A stretch of DNA of 64,000 bases from Aphrophora alni (lineage: Eukaryota > Arthropoda > Insecta > Hemiptera > Aphrophoridae): contig OY740774.1 of NCBI GenBank assembly GCA_963513935.1, positions 88,988,385 through 89,052,384 of the forward strand, written 5' to 3'. The notes under the pieces were generated by a model. It worked only from the letters and a program-made list of their open reading frames with translations, did no database searches and had not been told where the DNA came from. Of the stretch, positions 47,491-62,400 are shown piece after piece; position 1 is the first letter of the stretch; every line of letters begins with the position of its first letter. The translations under genes and the position numbers were made by a program.

Positions 47491-50400
47491 CAGAGGCAGA
47501 CACCATTACAAAAATCTTCTTTTTTATTCAGGAAACCTCAAACGAATATTAGTATGGCAAATTCAATAAGTTTTTAATCCATTACGAAATTTTCAATATA
47601 TATGTTTACGTGCATATTTAAGAAAGTAATAAGATTACTTTGCCGATTAAATTAAAATCTCACCTTTCCATCCCACCCTAGTGGAAGATTTTTGGGATTG
47701 TAAGGGACACCATCTTCATCCTCGTCATCTGACTCTGAAGCACTGCCTTCAGCATCAGAATCATCTCGTTCTCCCTCCGTTCTTGCTTGTTTCCTTTGTA
47801 CATTCTCTTTTGTCGCTGTGCGTTGTTCACTAACCAGTTCCGAAAATCTATAAATTACAAATAAACTAATAAATGAAATTTTCTCTAATACAATGAAGTC
47901 GATATTTAACTGATTCAGTGTGAAATGTTCAGTTAATTATGTTTGAAACTTAACAAAGTTAATATAAGAAAATGTATTATAATGATTGGATGTAAAGTCA
48001 CATAAATATGAAATTTTTTTACATTTAAAGTTCATATTATTACTTGTTACCCTGGAAATATTACATGTTCATTCTAGCTTACAAGCTCTGTGAGCATTAC
48101 AAGTTCTGTCTGAGATAACGGAAAAGATAAACGATGTAACTTTTTAAGTAAGAACTTACAGTATGTATGGTTAATTTGCGCAACTAACCATACACAATAC
48201 AGACCAGACCAGTTTCAAAGTTAGCTGTCCCCACAATATCACCACAGAGTTTTAAATCTCTGCATGTGTTAGTTGTTTGTTTAACTTATATTGTACAGTA
48301 CAATGTCAAACATCAACCCTACCGATTGATGTGTGTTCTGGAATTAAATCTTTGGACACAAGAAAAGTATATCGGCAGTGTTCATTCGTTTTGACTAAAA
48401 TGGCGATGAATTTCTGAATCGTTTATGACCAGGGATGTTACTTGGATTATTCATTACATACTTAAGAAAAGAGCGGGAATAGCATTTCAAAGAATAACAT
48501 TTCTTACAAAAAATAAATAAACAGACTCCGTCAACTCAAGAAATCATGACTACAGTTTTGAAGTTATGCCTCATGGAGTAACAATAAATACGGATATTTA
48601 ACATAGTAACATTTTGTACTGTGCAATATTGCCAAAGCTCAGACTGGCAAATACAAAACTTAACAAAATGTGTCGAGGAAGTCAAGGTCATAATTTGCGG
48701 AATTCAATATATCTTGTGAAACTTCCAGATGGAGTTGCTTCTGTTTGATCACTAGCAGCTACAGCATAAATTTTGCAGACACTCTCTGAACAGCTAAATC
48801 TTCACCGGACATAGAATATATTGAAACAGTGCTTATAACTCCTCTCATCCACAAGTTCTCTATTGGTGACACAATGGTCCTGTTGTTGATAAGTTGTCCT
48901 CCATTAATGTCCAGTCAACTCCTTAATTTGTACGATTTATGTGCTATAAATCCAGAATAATCCTTTGAATGGTTTTTATTTGGGTGTTGTTCACTCTGAT
49001 ATAATATAATATAGCTGCTCAAGTTGTAATGTTTTGATATACCTAGGGCTTGTAATAATTTATTCTTTCACAGAATTCGTATTTCAGTTTGCAATAATAA
49101 TAATATAATATAGTTTGGATAACAGTTTGAGGATTGTGTGGTTTTCCCTCGCAGACCAGGATTTTTAGCCATTTAAAAAAATTTCAAAATTCACTAAACG
49201 GGCTGTATTAATTGCACACAAATAATGTTTACACCATTATAAGATATACAGGGTGGTCTAGACCTAGTGTTAGCAACTTTTTGGGCGATAGAACAAGATA
49301 AATGTGACTCAAATAAACAATTAAAACAATTCTATTTCACACACCCGCTTAAAGAGAAATTATTTCAATTTTTTCTAAAGACACTGTACATTTACCTCAA
49401 AATGTAGAAATTTTGGGATATTTTGATAAGCCTGAATCACTAATTAATTTGACTGGAACTGGAGGCAACAGCTACACAACACTGAAAATACACTGAAATG
49501 TTTTCAGAAAGGCTGTGCACGGAGACAAACCAAGGGGTTGTTGCAGCGCATGCACAAACTTTCTCTTTGCCACTGCGCATCCCCAAGGCAATTTGATCAC
49601 TCGCCTCACGGTCTGTACGCTGTCTGTGAACCTGGTCCTGAGATTATATTATAAATGTCTTTTGCTGATTTTATTTTGACATGACATGTGGTACCGCCCA
49701 ATAAAATTTTACTTATAAAAAATAGTTGTAATAAAACAATAAAAATAGTACAAAGTCGTTCTGTCATTTTGTGGAAAATAAAAATCTGACGGGCCATGAA
49801 TCTTACTCAGAGGCAACTGTTAGTGAATGAAGCTTTTACACAATGTCATCTTCCATACTTCATTAGTGTCCACAGGCCAAATTTTGCATTTTCTATACAA
49901 ATCTATATTCAATTTTTCGATTGTGATTTCAATACAAAAGAAACTGTCTTGAGTTATGGGTATAACTTACCTATAAACTTGAGCCTCAAGGCCAGCAATA
50001 TCTTTTTGTCGTTCATTGTCTCGGGATTTACTACTCTTGCCAGGTTTGCTTTTAGCTACCAAAGCAGGATCCAATGACTTCTTTCCTTTAGTGCTGAACA
50101 GTCTTTGCGCTCTTTCTTCAAGTGTCCTACAAGATAACAAAATCATATTAACATACCACTTACTAGAGTATATTTTTTTTTTACCAATTAACTGTAACGT
50201 TCAATTTATTTGATTAAGTCCTGATTTTGAAAAACTTTACAATCTTATTTTTTGTGCAATGTGGAACACAGTTTTCATGTGTAGTTTTGGGGTAATTTGA
50301 GCCTAAATAAAATAGCTCATAAGCAATTCTACTATATAATTAATTTTTCCTTTAAAAAGAAAACATGCTCAAAAAGAATGCGGAAAAAAGTATAACAAAA

Positions 50401-53400
50401 ATGAGCCCTGCAATTTTCTTCTTTGAAGGAAAAAAGTTTTACTTAAAGGTATTAAGAATGTGTCAAAAGCTGTATTAAATAATGTTGTGATAGGTTTTTA
50501 CACTTTTATCATGGTCATTAAAATGTCATATTGTATTGTTTTGTACAAATAAAGTGTTTATTGTATTTCCTTTTATTTGGTGTATTTTATTTAAAACATA
50601 CTAAGCATAGCTTTCCCAAATATGCCTGCTGTATTCCTCCTCCTTTTCAATATGCACAATTAAATGTTATTGGATAAGCACTTTATGTTACTACTCTTAT
50701 GGAGTTGTAGTTAATGGGAGAATCATCCCTGTACAAGAGTGAATTCCAACTGAACTGATTATACAGTTTGATATGAATTTCCAAACTTGGTAAACTCCTG
50801 AACATTAATTAAAACGATTTTCCACTATATTAAAATAACACAGTTTATATCACCAGTGGATTGCTTACCCTCCACATTTCAGACCTAAAGCCATCAAAGC
50901 AGACTTTAACCTGTCAAGACCCAATGAAGCCAATTCCTCCCATGATGAAAAAGCTGACAAGTCTAAATGTGCTCCAACGTTAGTCAACACACTACCAGCT
51001 TCTTTCTGTAAATTATAAATACAAATTTAACACTTATTATTTATTTAAAAAATTAAACAAATAATTTATATATAAGAAAGGTAGGGCATTCCTGTTTCTG
51101 ATACAATACGATAATGATACTGATTAGTACCTGATACTTTTGATATCAGATATAGTATTAAGATTTAAAAAAAAACACAAACTTTAATTTATTTACAAGG
51201 GAGAGCCAGAAAGTAAGTTTCCTTTTAAATATTTATGGAGTAGAGCTGTGGTTACAATATTTAGTATGTGTGCAGGGCCGGATTTAGTTTTTGGCGCCCT
51301 TAGGCCCAATAATTTTTTCCGCCCCCTAGTCTGGTTAAAGTTACTTCCCCAAAAACATTTATTGAAAAATTATAACAGGCCTATATGTTAATTGCTTAAA
51401 CACCACTCCACAATAAATTTTACAATTGCAAGTTTTTTGAGTAATTTACTTGGTTCTGGGCTTAACAAAATGCTGTCTTAAAACACTTTCGTGGGACTGA
51501 AACAAAACGATCCAACCCGCAAAGCATTCCCGCAACAAAGCATTCCGTACAGCCAGTTCTCCCGTGTTTGAGATCAATGTTGTAACGAAGTTGATGCGTA
51601 ATGTTGAAAAATAGTTTAACTTTACCAACAATTATTTGTTCCAATGAACTTCAATATCAGAATGATTTTTTTTGTAATCAATTCAAAAAATATGTTGTTA
51701 TGGCTATTTATTTTTATTTATAGATTTTTTTTTCTCTCGGCCGTGCGCCCCCTGGAAGCTTGCGCCCATAGGCCTGGGCCTACCGGGCCTATTAGGAAAT
51801 CCGGCCCTGCATGTGTGCAAAGTTAACTGATTCGTCAGCAAGATACGGACACCATATATGCACTACACAGTAAGCACTATGGTTATGTACATGTAATGTT
51901 TAAGAAAATCGAACTGCTTGTTTGTGGTTTAAATGTGACCACATTAAATTTACTGAAATTCATCGTCTATTTTCTTTCTAGGCAAAAACCTATTTTTTTT
52001 TTTTTTTTATTATGTTGGAAGTCACTAGGCACTTCAGCCATTTAAGACTTTTTGTGCGCTTCCTTATCTTAGGCAATCCACTTTAGTTCTAAATCCTTCG
52101 TGAGTCTTAGAACTTGTGCAGCTAGGTCGTCTTCCTTTGTAGGTATGCCTGTGAGGCCGAAAATCTGTAGTCTTCTCCTCTCCAGAGCTTCACAATACAA
52201 AAGTATGTGTTCTGCTGTGTCTTTATATTGGTTACACAGTCTACAGGTTGTCCTGCCTTGAGTTAGACCCATGGTGTTTAAGTGTTCCCTGAAAGCTCCA
52301 TGACCAGTCATGAAGCTTAAGACTTTCCTTAGGTTGTTTCTATTCAATGATATTACATACCTAGAGAGTTTCTGATTCAGGCAAAAACCTATAGGTCATC
52401 TTAGCCTTATAACGAAAGGAAGACAAAAATAAAGGCTCCTAGCTCTCAAACACTCAAACAGCATTAGAGTTGGAAGAGAACAAGAGTTGGTCAAAAGATA
52501 CCTGATAGGAAAGATGAAAGAGAGGCGTCTAACCCAAGACTACATGAAAAACCGTATAGTTCAAGCGAGGATACCTTAGGACTGTTACCCATATACTCAC
52601 TATAGTCAACGCCGGATGGTCTTAAACATCGGAGAACATGCAATGGTACATATATTTTAATGAAAGACACAAAAAAAAGAAATGCAAAATGAAGAATGGA
52701 GCAGGCAACTGTCTTTGCTGATAAAGATTTAGTGTGTGCAGTTTCACGAGATTAGAGAGAACAGAATTCTCTGCTTTTTCCAAAAAATTTACGAAAATGT
52801 GTTTGAAAAACTGCAGTATCAGAAATTGTGTAGATGCTAGGTGTCAAAGAAACTTATGTGAACAACCCAATTGAAACAGTAGGGCAGTGCCTTACTCATA
52901 TGAGGAAAATAATGACTTCTTGAGCCATTTATAGTCACAAGATGAATGTCACACACATTCTTTAAATCGAAGCAACAGTCGATATTTCATTGTCATGAAG
53001 GAAGAAATTCAAGTACAAAGTATCCAATTCTGATCATGTGCACAATGTTTTAAGACAGACAAAGAGTTTTGTCTGTGAACTTCTTGCTTCAATGCTTCAC
53101 AATTAATGCAGTTGTCTATTGTGAAATGTTTAAGTAATGGTGTCAAATATTCAGAATAGGCAATATAGCATGCTTATTGAGACATGATAATGCCAGCCCA
53201 TAAAATATCACAAAATGTTTCTGTAACACACACAACTTTGGATTATGAGAATAGTTCTAATACACATTGCATCAAACAATTTCTGTGTGTTTCAACATCT
53301 AAAATTCTTCCTTGCTGGTTAATATTTAAGTGAGGCAATGTCATCAAACAGGTCATTAAACATGTGGTTTACATAACAGGTGACATCTTTAACAAGGAAT

Positions 53401-56400
53401 AGAACATCTGGTATAAAAAGTCCCTCAACAATGGCAGAAAACTACGTTGAAAAGTAGTGTAAGGTGTGTTCATCCAATAGCAATAATATGCTTTTGAAAT
53501 ATATTCTTATTTTTCTTTAATATCCTATCGTAACTTATATTTTTATATTATTCGTACTTCAGAGATCTTTACCTACATTACTATCATACTTACAGGCCAT
53601 CCAGGAAACGTGCCAGTCTCCCAAGCTGCAAAAAATTCCTTCATAACAGCATCTACTTCTCCAGTGATATCCAACAAAGGTCTGATACGCTGCAGATACT
53701 GATGTAAGTAATCCAACATTGTATGGAGATAACGACGATATTCTGAATTCTTCCGCTCTTTTGGGATTTCAAACAAGTTGTCAAAATTACTAAGATATGT
53801 GATGTAATCCACTTTCTGAAAATTCAAACATTATTACAAATTTGTATATGGGCAATTTTTATAAAACAAGACCATAAATATTTTGAGCAAAATTTGTGGA
53901 ATATTCGTAATCAATAAATCAATAGTGAACAAAATATTACAATTCCTACACCAATAAGATGACGTGTTGTGGTGCAGGAGTAACTACTGAATATGAAACT
54001 TGGTCATTACAATTTTGTCTTGTTAGTATGTTGTTGTAGAATTGGGGTTTTATAACTATTGAGGAAAATTTATGTTTTCTTGTTATAACTTTGTTCAGTA
54101 TTTATGAATTGTAACAGGTACAGTAGAGGAACAGGTAGAGTTTTATAACTCAATCTAACCTAATAAGTCTAAATGATTTTTATTGTTAGTGTTTACACCT
54201 AACCTAACCTAACTTAATAAGTCTAAATGATTTTTATTGTTATTGTTTACAGGCAAAAAATCAACTCAATCCTCATTTCCTTATAAAAAAGAACAAAAGC
54301 AGAGCATAAAATAAAGCCCTTGTACAGTGTCAGTGTCACAAAAGAACAAGAGTTGGTCAAGAAAGATGTAATAGGAAAGTTGAAAAGAGGGATCTAACCC
54401 AGGATAGACTAGACTCTTAAATATATAGTTAGTTCAAAAGAGGTAAATACTAAATAAATTGTAAACGTACAGGTATTTTAAGCTAACAATTATAGTTTTA
54501 AGTAAGCGATTTTAAATATGTTGGACCAATACTGAACGAATACTGAATAATATTGTAGGAATAAGAGCAAGATTAACCCCTTTGCGCTCGGATAGAGTAT
54601 TTATAGGTTGTCCTTATCTGTCGGATGGCCAGCTGTACTGACCGCGAACATTTGCAACAACTGTGATTTAATTCCACATCAGTTGTTCCTGCCGCTCAGA
54701 TGGCCAGTGGTACTGGCCAAGATAAAAACCGTCGAACGCTCGGAAAGATTGCAGCACTGGCCAAGAAACATATGTTGCATTTTATCAATATATTTTTTTG
54801 TTGGGATGTGTGTATAGTGCTGTAACCTATCGAACAACTATTTAACTAAATGACCAGCAGTTCTGGCAACTTTATCGTTGAAAAGTATCGCCGGGAATGC
54901 CAAAATCAACACGTGTTCTTTTCTTACAACATTGAGAACGCACACACAGTGTCTTGTGATTTTTGTATAATTAGTAAATTAGGCATTCTTTTCGTTTTTA
55001 ACTTGAAACATATGATTTTATTTAGTTCATTATCTTGTTTGTTTGTGTATTTATATTAATAAAATATAAATTATTGTTTGTTTTAAAATAAAAATACTGT
55101 AAGGTTCATGTCAGTTTTAAATATATGTGATTTTTCTATAATTAGTAAATTAGGCATTATTTTCCTTTTTAACTTGAAACATATGATTTTGATTAGTTCA
55201 GTATCTTTTTTGTTTGTGTATACCTACTAATAAAATTTTAAAAACTGTTTGTGTTAAAATAAAAAACTGACTAGGTGTTTGCGTAACTTTTAAATATATT
55301 CAATTTATACCCAATTTTTAATTTATTTTATAAATTTTTTATAATTAGTAAATTAGGCATTATTTTCCCTTTTAAATTGAAAGATAATTTTGTTTAGTTC
55401 ATTATCTTGTTTGTTTAAGTATCTATATTAATAAAATATAAAAAAATGTTTGTTTGTTTTAAAATAAAAAAACTGTAAGGTGTTCACGTCAGTTTTAAAT
55501 ATATGTGATTTTTGTATAAATAGTAAATTAGGCATTATTTTCCCTTTTAACTTGAATCATATGATTTTGTTTAGTTCAGTATCTTGTTTGTTTGTGTATA
55601 TTAATAAAATAATTGTTAAAATGGAATTGGTTTTTGTTTAAAAAAAAAAAAAAAAATCCTTTGTAAAAATTACAGTCTGTGGTAAAAATAATTCAGACCT
55701 GGTGGGATGAAGCCGGCATGATGGCTGCCGAGCTGACTCGGAGAGGGGAGTGGGCAGTGGTACACTGGCCATCCGAGCGGTAGAGACAATTCATGTCAAA
55801 ACAATGCCATGCTGTCTACTATAAGGACATGGCCAGTATAACTGGCCAACCGAACAGCAGCCAACAGATTTTGTTTCATTCTTAAAGTATTAAGATCGTC
55901 AGAGTCTAGAAAAATACATCTAATCCTTTATAAAACAGTATATGAATAAAACCAGAATGTTAAAGACCAGTAGGGGCCAAGAGAACACTATCAAGAGAAA
56001 AATAATAGTTATAGTTTAGTTATTGTAGCTCATGTATCACTGAGGATGGGGACTTTGTTGTTGAAACACATGTTATTAAGTAAACATATGTTAGATCTTG
56101 TGTTCAAGTTTGATTCTAAGAGAAAATAAGAGTAAATGAGAATGAAAGCTCTTGAGAAAAATGCGTAAGGCTAAATTTGATAACAAGGCATAGAGAATAA
56201 AAACAAGAAGAATTAGAGGAGTCTGGGCGGATTAAAACAGTCAGATGCGACTCAAGTGTCTAAGCTTTAAAGGAAGGAAACACTGTAAAGAATATTTCAG
56301 TTGGCAGACCTGGAAGGAGAAAAAAAGTTGAAAGACACCAGATGAAGTCGGTCAAAGGTGTGGAGAAAGATCTAATAGTGAAGGTGAAGGTGAAGAGAAT

Positions 56401-59400
56401 GTAAGAACCCAAAACCCTAGAGACAGGATTTATTACTAATCAATTAATATATAAATTAAAATACTGAGTAACTATATTCTATACATACCTCGATTCCTTT
56501 CAAATTAATGTATTTCTCATAACATTCATGAAGATCTAAATATTTTCCATATCCTTCTTCATCAGAAAACTCAACCAAATCTGTAATAAAACTAATTTAT
56601 TTTAATATCAGATACCATATAGATTAGTATAACAGCTTAGTTAATTTCATAATTTCAGAATTAGTCTATCATGAGAATAATTAGAAAATTTTGTAAAATT
56701 CATTTAATATAAACCTAACTTAAAATATAATTTTTAAACGTAATTCACTTTTTCACAGTTAAAATTGATAATTAAATGTACCAAACATGCGTACATTTAG
56801 GTTATGTAATGCCTAATTACAGATAATTATGTGAAGTAATTACAGATGGCGAGGTATTGTAGAAAAAAGTCTAGCAATATTATCAATAACTAACTTATAC
56901 TACCAACCGTAGGTAGGTACTTAGTGGAATCCCATTATTAATAATTAAATAAAAGTTTGTAAGCTGGTTTTGACAATGCCGTAGTTGGTGAAACCTTGGT
57001 CGGCACGGCTCATTAAAAAATATTGTGGAAGTACAAATTGCCTTTATTTAATTATTAATTATCAATAACATTAATTACATGAAATACATTCATAAAATAA
57101 TTACTAGCAATCATTTTATTATACGGTAAAATAAGAATATTATGATTCCTGTACTTAGTAAGGGTTGTTTGTTTCATATGAAATAAATATAATATAATTT
57201 ACCTTACCTAGCTCGTCTTTATTGTCAAAGGCAGGTTACGTAAGTTTAAATAATTTACAAGAAATACTCTTTGCAAATGATATTACTAACAAATGGTCAT
57301 ATTTTAATAAACTCATATTATGTTCATTGTATATTTATAAAGCAATAGATGAATCGTGATATTAAATGTTTATGTCGATGGTTTAACTGTACTATTGAAA
57401 ATGAAGTAAATATTACAGAATATAAAAATTGTGACATTCTATAAATAATTAGCTTTGGTCAGGTAAACATAATGCTATTGAACACCACCAAGATGTCTCC
57501 TTCTTTCCAGTTTTTATGGTTGATACTTTAGTTTTTTCTAAGTGTGGCCCAGCCAAGGAGCCCATCAAACCAAAACCATAATAATTATAAATTAGGATGT
57601 AATGAAAAGGGATTTTAAATAATAAAATATGAATTGGCACTTGCGATTTTGTTGAGCAGTGCAATATGACGTAGAAGGGGAGGGGAGAGACGAGGAGTGG
57701 AGGGCTTGAACCAGCGAGCCGACCGGGAGTCTGTTCCGAGAGCCGCGAGAAGAAAGACCGCTACGGGACGAGGTCAGGTCAGTCCATTTTCGGCCACGTG
57801 CTAGCTAAATTAAACGGTATGCTTTTCGGCCACTATTAAGGCTTTATCTTGCCGTTATGTCTTTTTAATAAATTATAATTATTTCTGTTCTTTAATTCGG
57901 CACTAAAATAAAATATAACATTTAATTTCACTTGTGTTGCGTGCGTTCATTAGCGTCCTAACCCGACTCCTTGGCCCATCCTGACAAGATTCGGCTAAAG
58001 TGTACGCGGTCTCCAGCCAGCTGGAGCTTCCAGCTGGTCAAAAGAAGTGGAGACGGTCACCTAAGCAAACTTTACACATTTTTGTTGACTGCATTTTTTC
58101 AGTTTGGAGGAATTTTTTCTCCAAAATGGCGACCGGTAAGTCAGCTGGTTTTGATTGTAGTTGGGATGTTTTCTTCAGCTAGAACTCCTCTCTTTTTCCT
58201 TAAAGACTTTCTAATTGATTCAATAAATTTATCCTAATGACATTTTTTTCCTTCAAATTTTGGGGTCTCATTATACGGTATAAAATAAACAAATTTTAAA
58301 TGAACATCATGAGCAAATGGAAAAATAATTTCGAGGATCCATTTTAGAGAGAAAAGGACAGTTAAACACATATTAATGTAATTTATAACTCTAATAATCT
58401 ACAACATAAAAAACTATAGATCTATAAAAATAACTGCACAAAAACAAATGATATACATTCACACAACACACAGCGTCTAGTAACCAAACATAACCATAAA
58501 CATCTGTTCAAATATTCCATATATCAGCTTCTAGATACGGAATAAGGAACAGCTGGAATTGAACTACAGACCTTACTGTATCATTGGAAGCAGACGAAAC
58601 CTGAGAATACACATACTACATATTAATAAAGAATTAAAACGAGAGCCCGAGTTATACTCAGGGTTCGGTCAAATGCGTATACACGATATCTCGAGCTATA
58701 CATAGGCTTGGGCTTCGAAGTGTTAACATTCTTTATACCCCACATTTTACAAAATGTTTTAAACATGGTGCATCAACAATTGAAAAATATATTACATAAT
58801 AGTTGGAAGTTGTAGAAAGTTTTATGCCCAACAACTTTACTGTCTAAAGATTCTAATCTAAGCCCAAAAATCTAATTCTATTAAGTTATTCCATAAAAAA
58901 AAAACAGCAACTTTGCAACAGTTTAAAATGAGCCATAACATGAAGATCATAAACAAACAGCTAATAGTATTTTTTCCTAAAATAACTGAAATAATAACTC
59001 ACTTTATTAAAATATAAGCAAAGTTATTGTTTCCCTTTATTTTAAATGAACACACCTACAAAATAAAAATAATAGTATATTAGGTGCTAAAAATATCTAC
59101 CTAAAAAAGTAACCATATATATTAACCTAGCCAGCAGATTCAAGGCCGAAGGCATCGATGTGGCTCTGATCCAGGAGTCATGGGCGGTGAAAGGTAAGGT
59201 TCTGGGAGACTCTGGGGGCAGGCTGATGTACGATACGTCATCGGACGCTCCCAGAACATGCATGTTAGTGAATAAGAATTTAAGTGTCTTTTTGCTAAAT
59301 GAGTTCTGTTCCAGGGATCTGGTGGCAGCTAAGGTGAGATTGGAGGACCAGGAGGTGTGTGGAGAAATTACCATAGGCTCTGCATACTTCCCGTTCGACT

Positions 59401-62400
59401 CGGCCAATCCATCTCCAACTGAGGAGTTTACACGCATTGTGGGAGAAGCGAAAAGGAAAGGTGAACACCTAGTCCTTGGAATGGACTCCAATGCGCATCA
59501 CCTTGCATGGGGCAGCTCCAACTGTAATGCAAGAGGTAAGTCTCTATTTGACTATTTGTCTAGTTATAATTTAGATATAGTTAATGTAGGTAACAAACCG
59601 ACCTTCATCAACAGAGTGAGGAGGGAGGTTATTGACATCACAGTTTGTACTGAACGTACTGCCCAACTCATCAAGGGGTGGAGGGTCTCGGTGGAGCCAT
59701 CACTGGCAGATCACCAGCACATTCTATTCGAGATGAGGTGGAAGCAGAAGAGAGTCATCTGGTTCAGAAACCCCAAAAGGACGAACTGGGAGAAGTACAG
59801 GGAAGACTTGGGGCAGGCTGTTCAAGATATAGGGCCTGAAGTGAGGGGGATAGAGGAGTTGGAAGAAGTATCGGTGCAGCTGCAGGCTGCGGTGCAGGGT
59901 GCTTTTCAGGCCAACTGACCCCTCACACAAAGGAAAAAAACACGATACGGTAAGGTGGTGGAACAAGGAACTAGCAAAAATGAAGAGGGAGGTTAGAACT
60001 CTGTTCAAGGCCTCTAAACATCAAGGTTGCTGGGAACCCTATCATAAAAAACTTACTGAGTATAACTCAGTAATTCGGAAAGCCAAGCGGGATTCCTGGA
60101 GAAAGTACTGTGAAAGAGTGGAAGAGTGCTCTGAAACGGCTAGACTCCAGAAGATCCTGAGGGCTGAACATACCAATATGGTGGGCTCTCTGGAAAAACC
60201 AGATGGCTCGTATACGCAGTCCGGAAGGGAGATTCTGGAAGTACTCCTGGGATGTCACTTTTCGGATTGCGAGATAGAGGGAGGAAGCGATCCCTCCCTG
60301 TACACTACGGCAAGTCCACGTAGAGCGGACTGGAACTGCTCGAGGAGACTCATTAATGAGGATAAGGTGGACTGGGCCATAAGATCGTTCGAGATGCATA
60401 GGGCTCCGGGGCCGGATGGGATCACTCCCTTACTCCTCAAGGAGGGTTTGGAGGTGCTCAGGCCGGTTATCACGGGTGCTTTTCGAGCGAGCTTGGCGCT
60501 GCGCCATGTTCCAAGGAATTGGTCTGTGGCGAGGGTGGTCTTCACTCCAAAGCCTGGAAGAGCGGGATATGCTCAGGCCAAGGCCTACAGACCAATTTGC
60601 CTAAACTCTTTCCTGCTAAAGGCTATGGAGAGAATTCTGGATGTCAATATCAGAGATAGCGTGCTTAGGAGTTCAGGCTTGCACGAAAATCAATTTGCTT
60701 ATAGACCAGGCAGGTCCACTGAGGCTGCTCTACATCATTTAGTGAGCAGAATAGAGGAAAGTCTGGAAGCAAAGGAAATAGCTCTGGGGGCGGCGTTCCT
60801 GGACATAGAGGGAGCCTTCAGCAACACTTCAATACAATCAATGATTAGGGCTTTGGAGGATTGTGAAGTGAACAAGACTGTTGTAGGATGGGTGTCTGCC
60901 ATGCTGAACAGTAGGTCAATCCAGGCTACTCTGTATGATGAAATTATCACGGTCAGAGCTAGACGTGGATGTGCACAGGGCGGAGTCTTATCCCCCCTGT
61001 TATGGAATCTGGTAGTGGATAAGATCCTTAGGCGTTTAAACGAACAAGGATTCTATCACAGGGATATGCCGATGATGTGGCCATCGTAGTTAGAGGTAGA
61101 GACATGAGCATCATTTGTGACCTCATGCAGGCTGCCTTTATCCAGATGGAAAGGTGGTGTCAGGAGGAACAGCTATCTGTGAATCCTGTAAAAACTTCTC
61201 TCATTCCCTTCACAAGAAAAAGGAATTTGGGAGTGAGGTCGCTACCTAAGCTCTTTGGGCAGGAGGTAGCGTTGGAGAACCAGGTGAAGTACCTAGGTAC
61301 TGTGTTGGATAAAAGGCTCACCTGGAACCCACAGATAGAACGGGTAGTAACCAGAGCCAAGTGTCTTATGTTTGCATGTAAGAGGGCTGTTGGTAAACAA
61401 TGGGGTCTGCAACCCAAGGTGGTGATGTGGATTTACACCATGATCATTAGACCACTAATCTCCTATGCTGCGGTGGTTTGGTGGACTAAGACGTTACAAG
61501 GTGGGGTTGGAAGTAGAATGGATGGTCTCCAAAGGGTGGCCTGTTTGGCCATCACGGGGGCCATGGGGTCTACACCAACGGTTACCTTGAATGCTCTACT
61601 GGATCTTCCTCCCCTAGGGGTATATATTCAGGGACAGGCCAGGATGAGTGCATACAGACTACAGCAAACGGGTTGCTGGAGAAAGAGGTGGCCTGCAATC
61701 GGGCACTGCAGGATAAATCAAGTGGTCAACAGGGAAGTAAGTGTTAGACATGCCCTCAGATCACATGATACCTAATGTTTCATTAGACAAGCCTTTCATT
61801 AGACGAAGATCTTCTCTAGGGAAGAATGGGAGTCTGGAAGGAGGTTATATAACGAGCAAGATATAGTCTGGTTCACAGATGGCTCGAAAACGGAGATGGG
61901 TACAGGCGGTGGCATAAATGGGCTCAACCCAGAGAGTTCCATCGTACTGAGCCTAGGTAAGCATGCTACTGTTTTCCAAGCAGAAGTAGGTGCTATCTCT
62001 GAATGTATCAAGGAGAATCAAAGAATGAAATACATAGGTAAGAACATTCTGATTTCACAGATAGTCAAGCTGCTATTAAGGCACTAAACACGACTAGGGT
62101 AAAGTCGAAGCAGGTATGGGACTGTATCTCATCATTGATAAAGCTTAGTCAGATGAACACGGTCACTGTGGGCTGGGTTCCTGGCCACTCAGGTATTGAT
62201 GGTAATGAGAGAGCAGATGAATTAGCCAGGTCAGGTTCAAAATCCCCTTTCGTGGGCCCGGAACTGATGTTCGGAATCTCCTATGGACATGCCAGGGCAG
62301 CGGTTGATACGTGGATACGGGAGGGGATGAACAGGGCCTGGACGAATTCAACCACTAGTAGACTTGCTAAAAGGTTATTTAGACCAAGCAAGAAACATGC

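Noticed and set aside
47342..47569. Two overlapping 62-75-codon frames
   Set aside because: They run through the (TA)n microsatellite and encode only Tyr-Ile repeats there.
49796..50213. 65-93-codon + strand frames near 50 kb
   Set aside because: They partly overlap SF3A3 exon e in antisense and have no independent support.
53816..53827. ATG just upstream of SF3A3 exon c as a start codon
   Set aside because: It lies in the intron before a clean TTTTCAG acceptor, and the frame continues from the conserved exon b.
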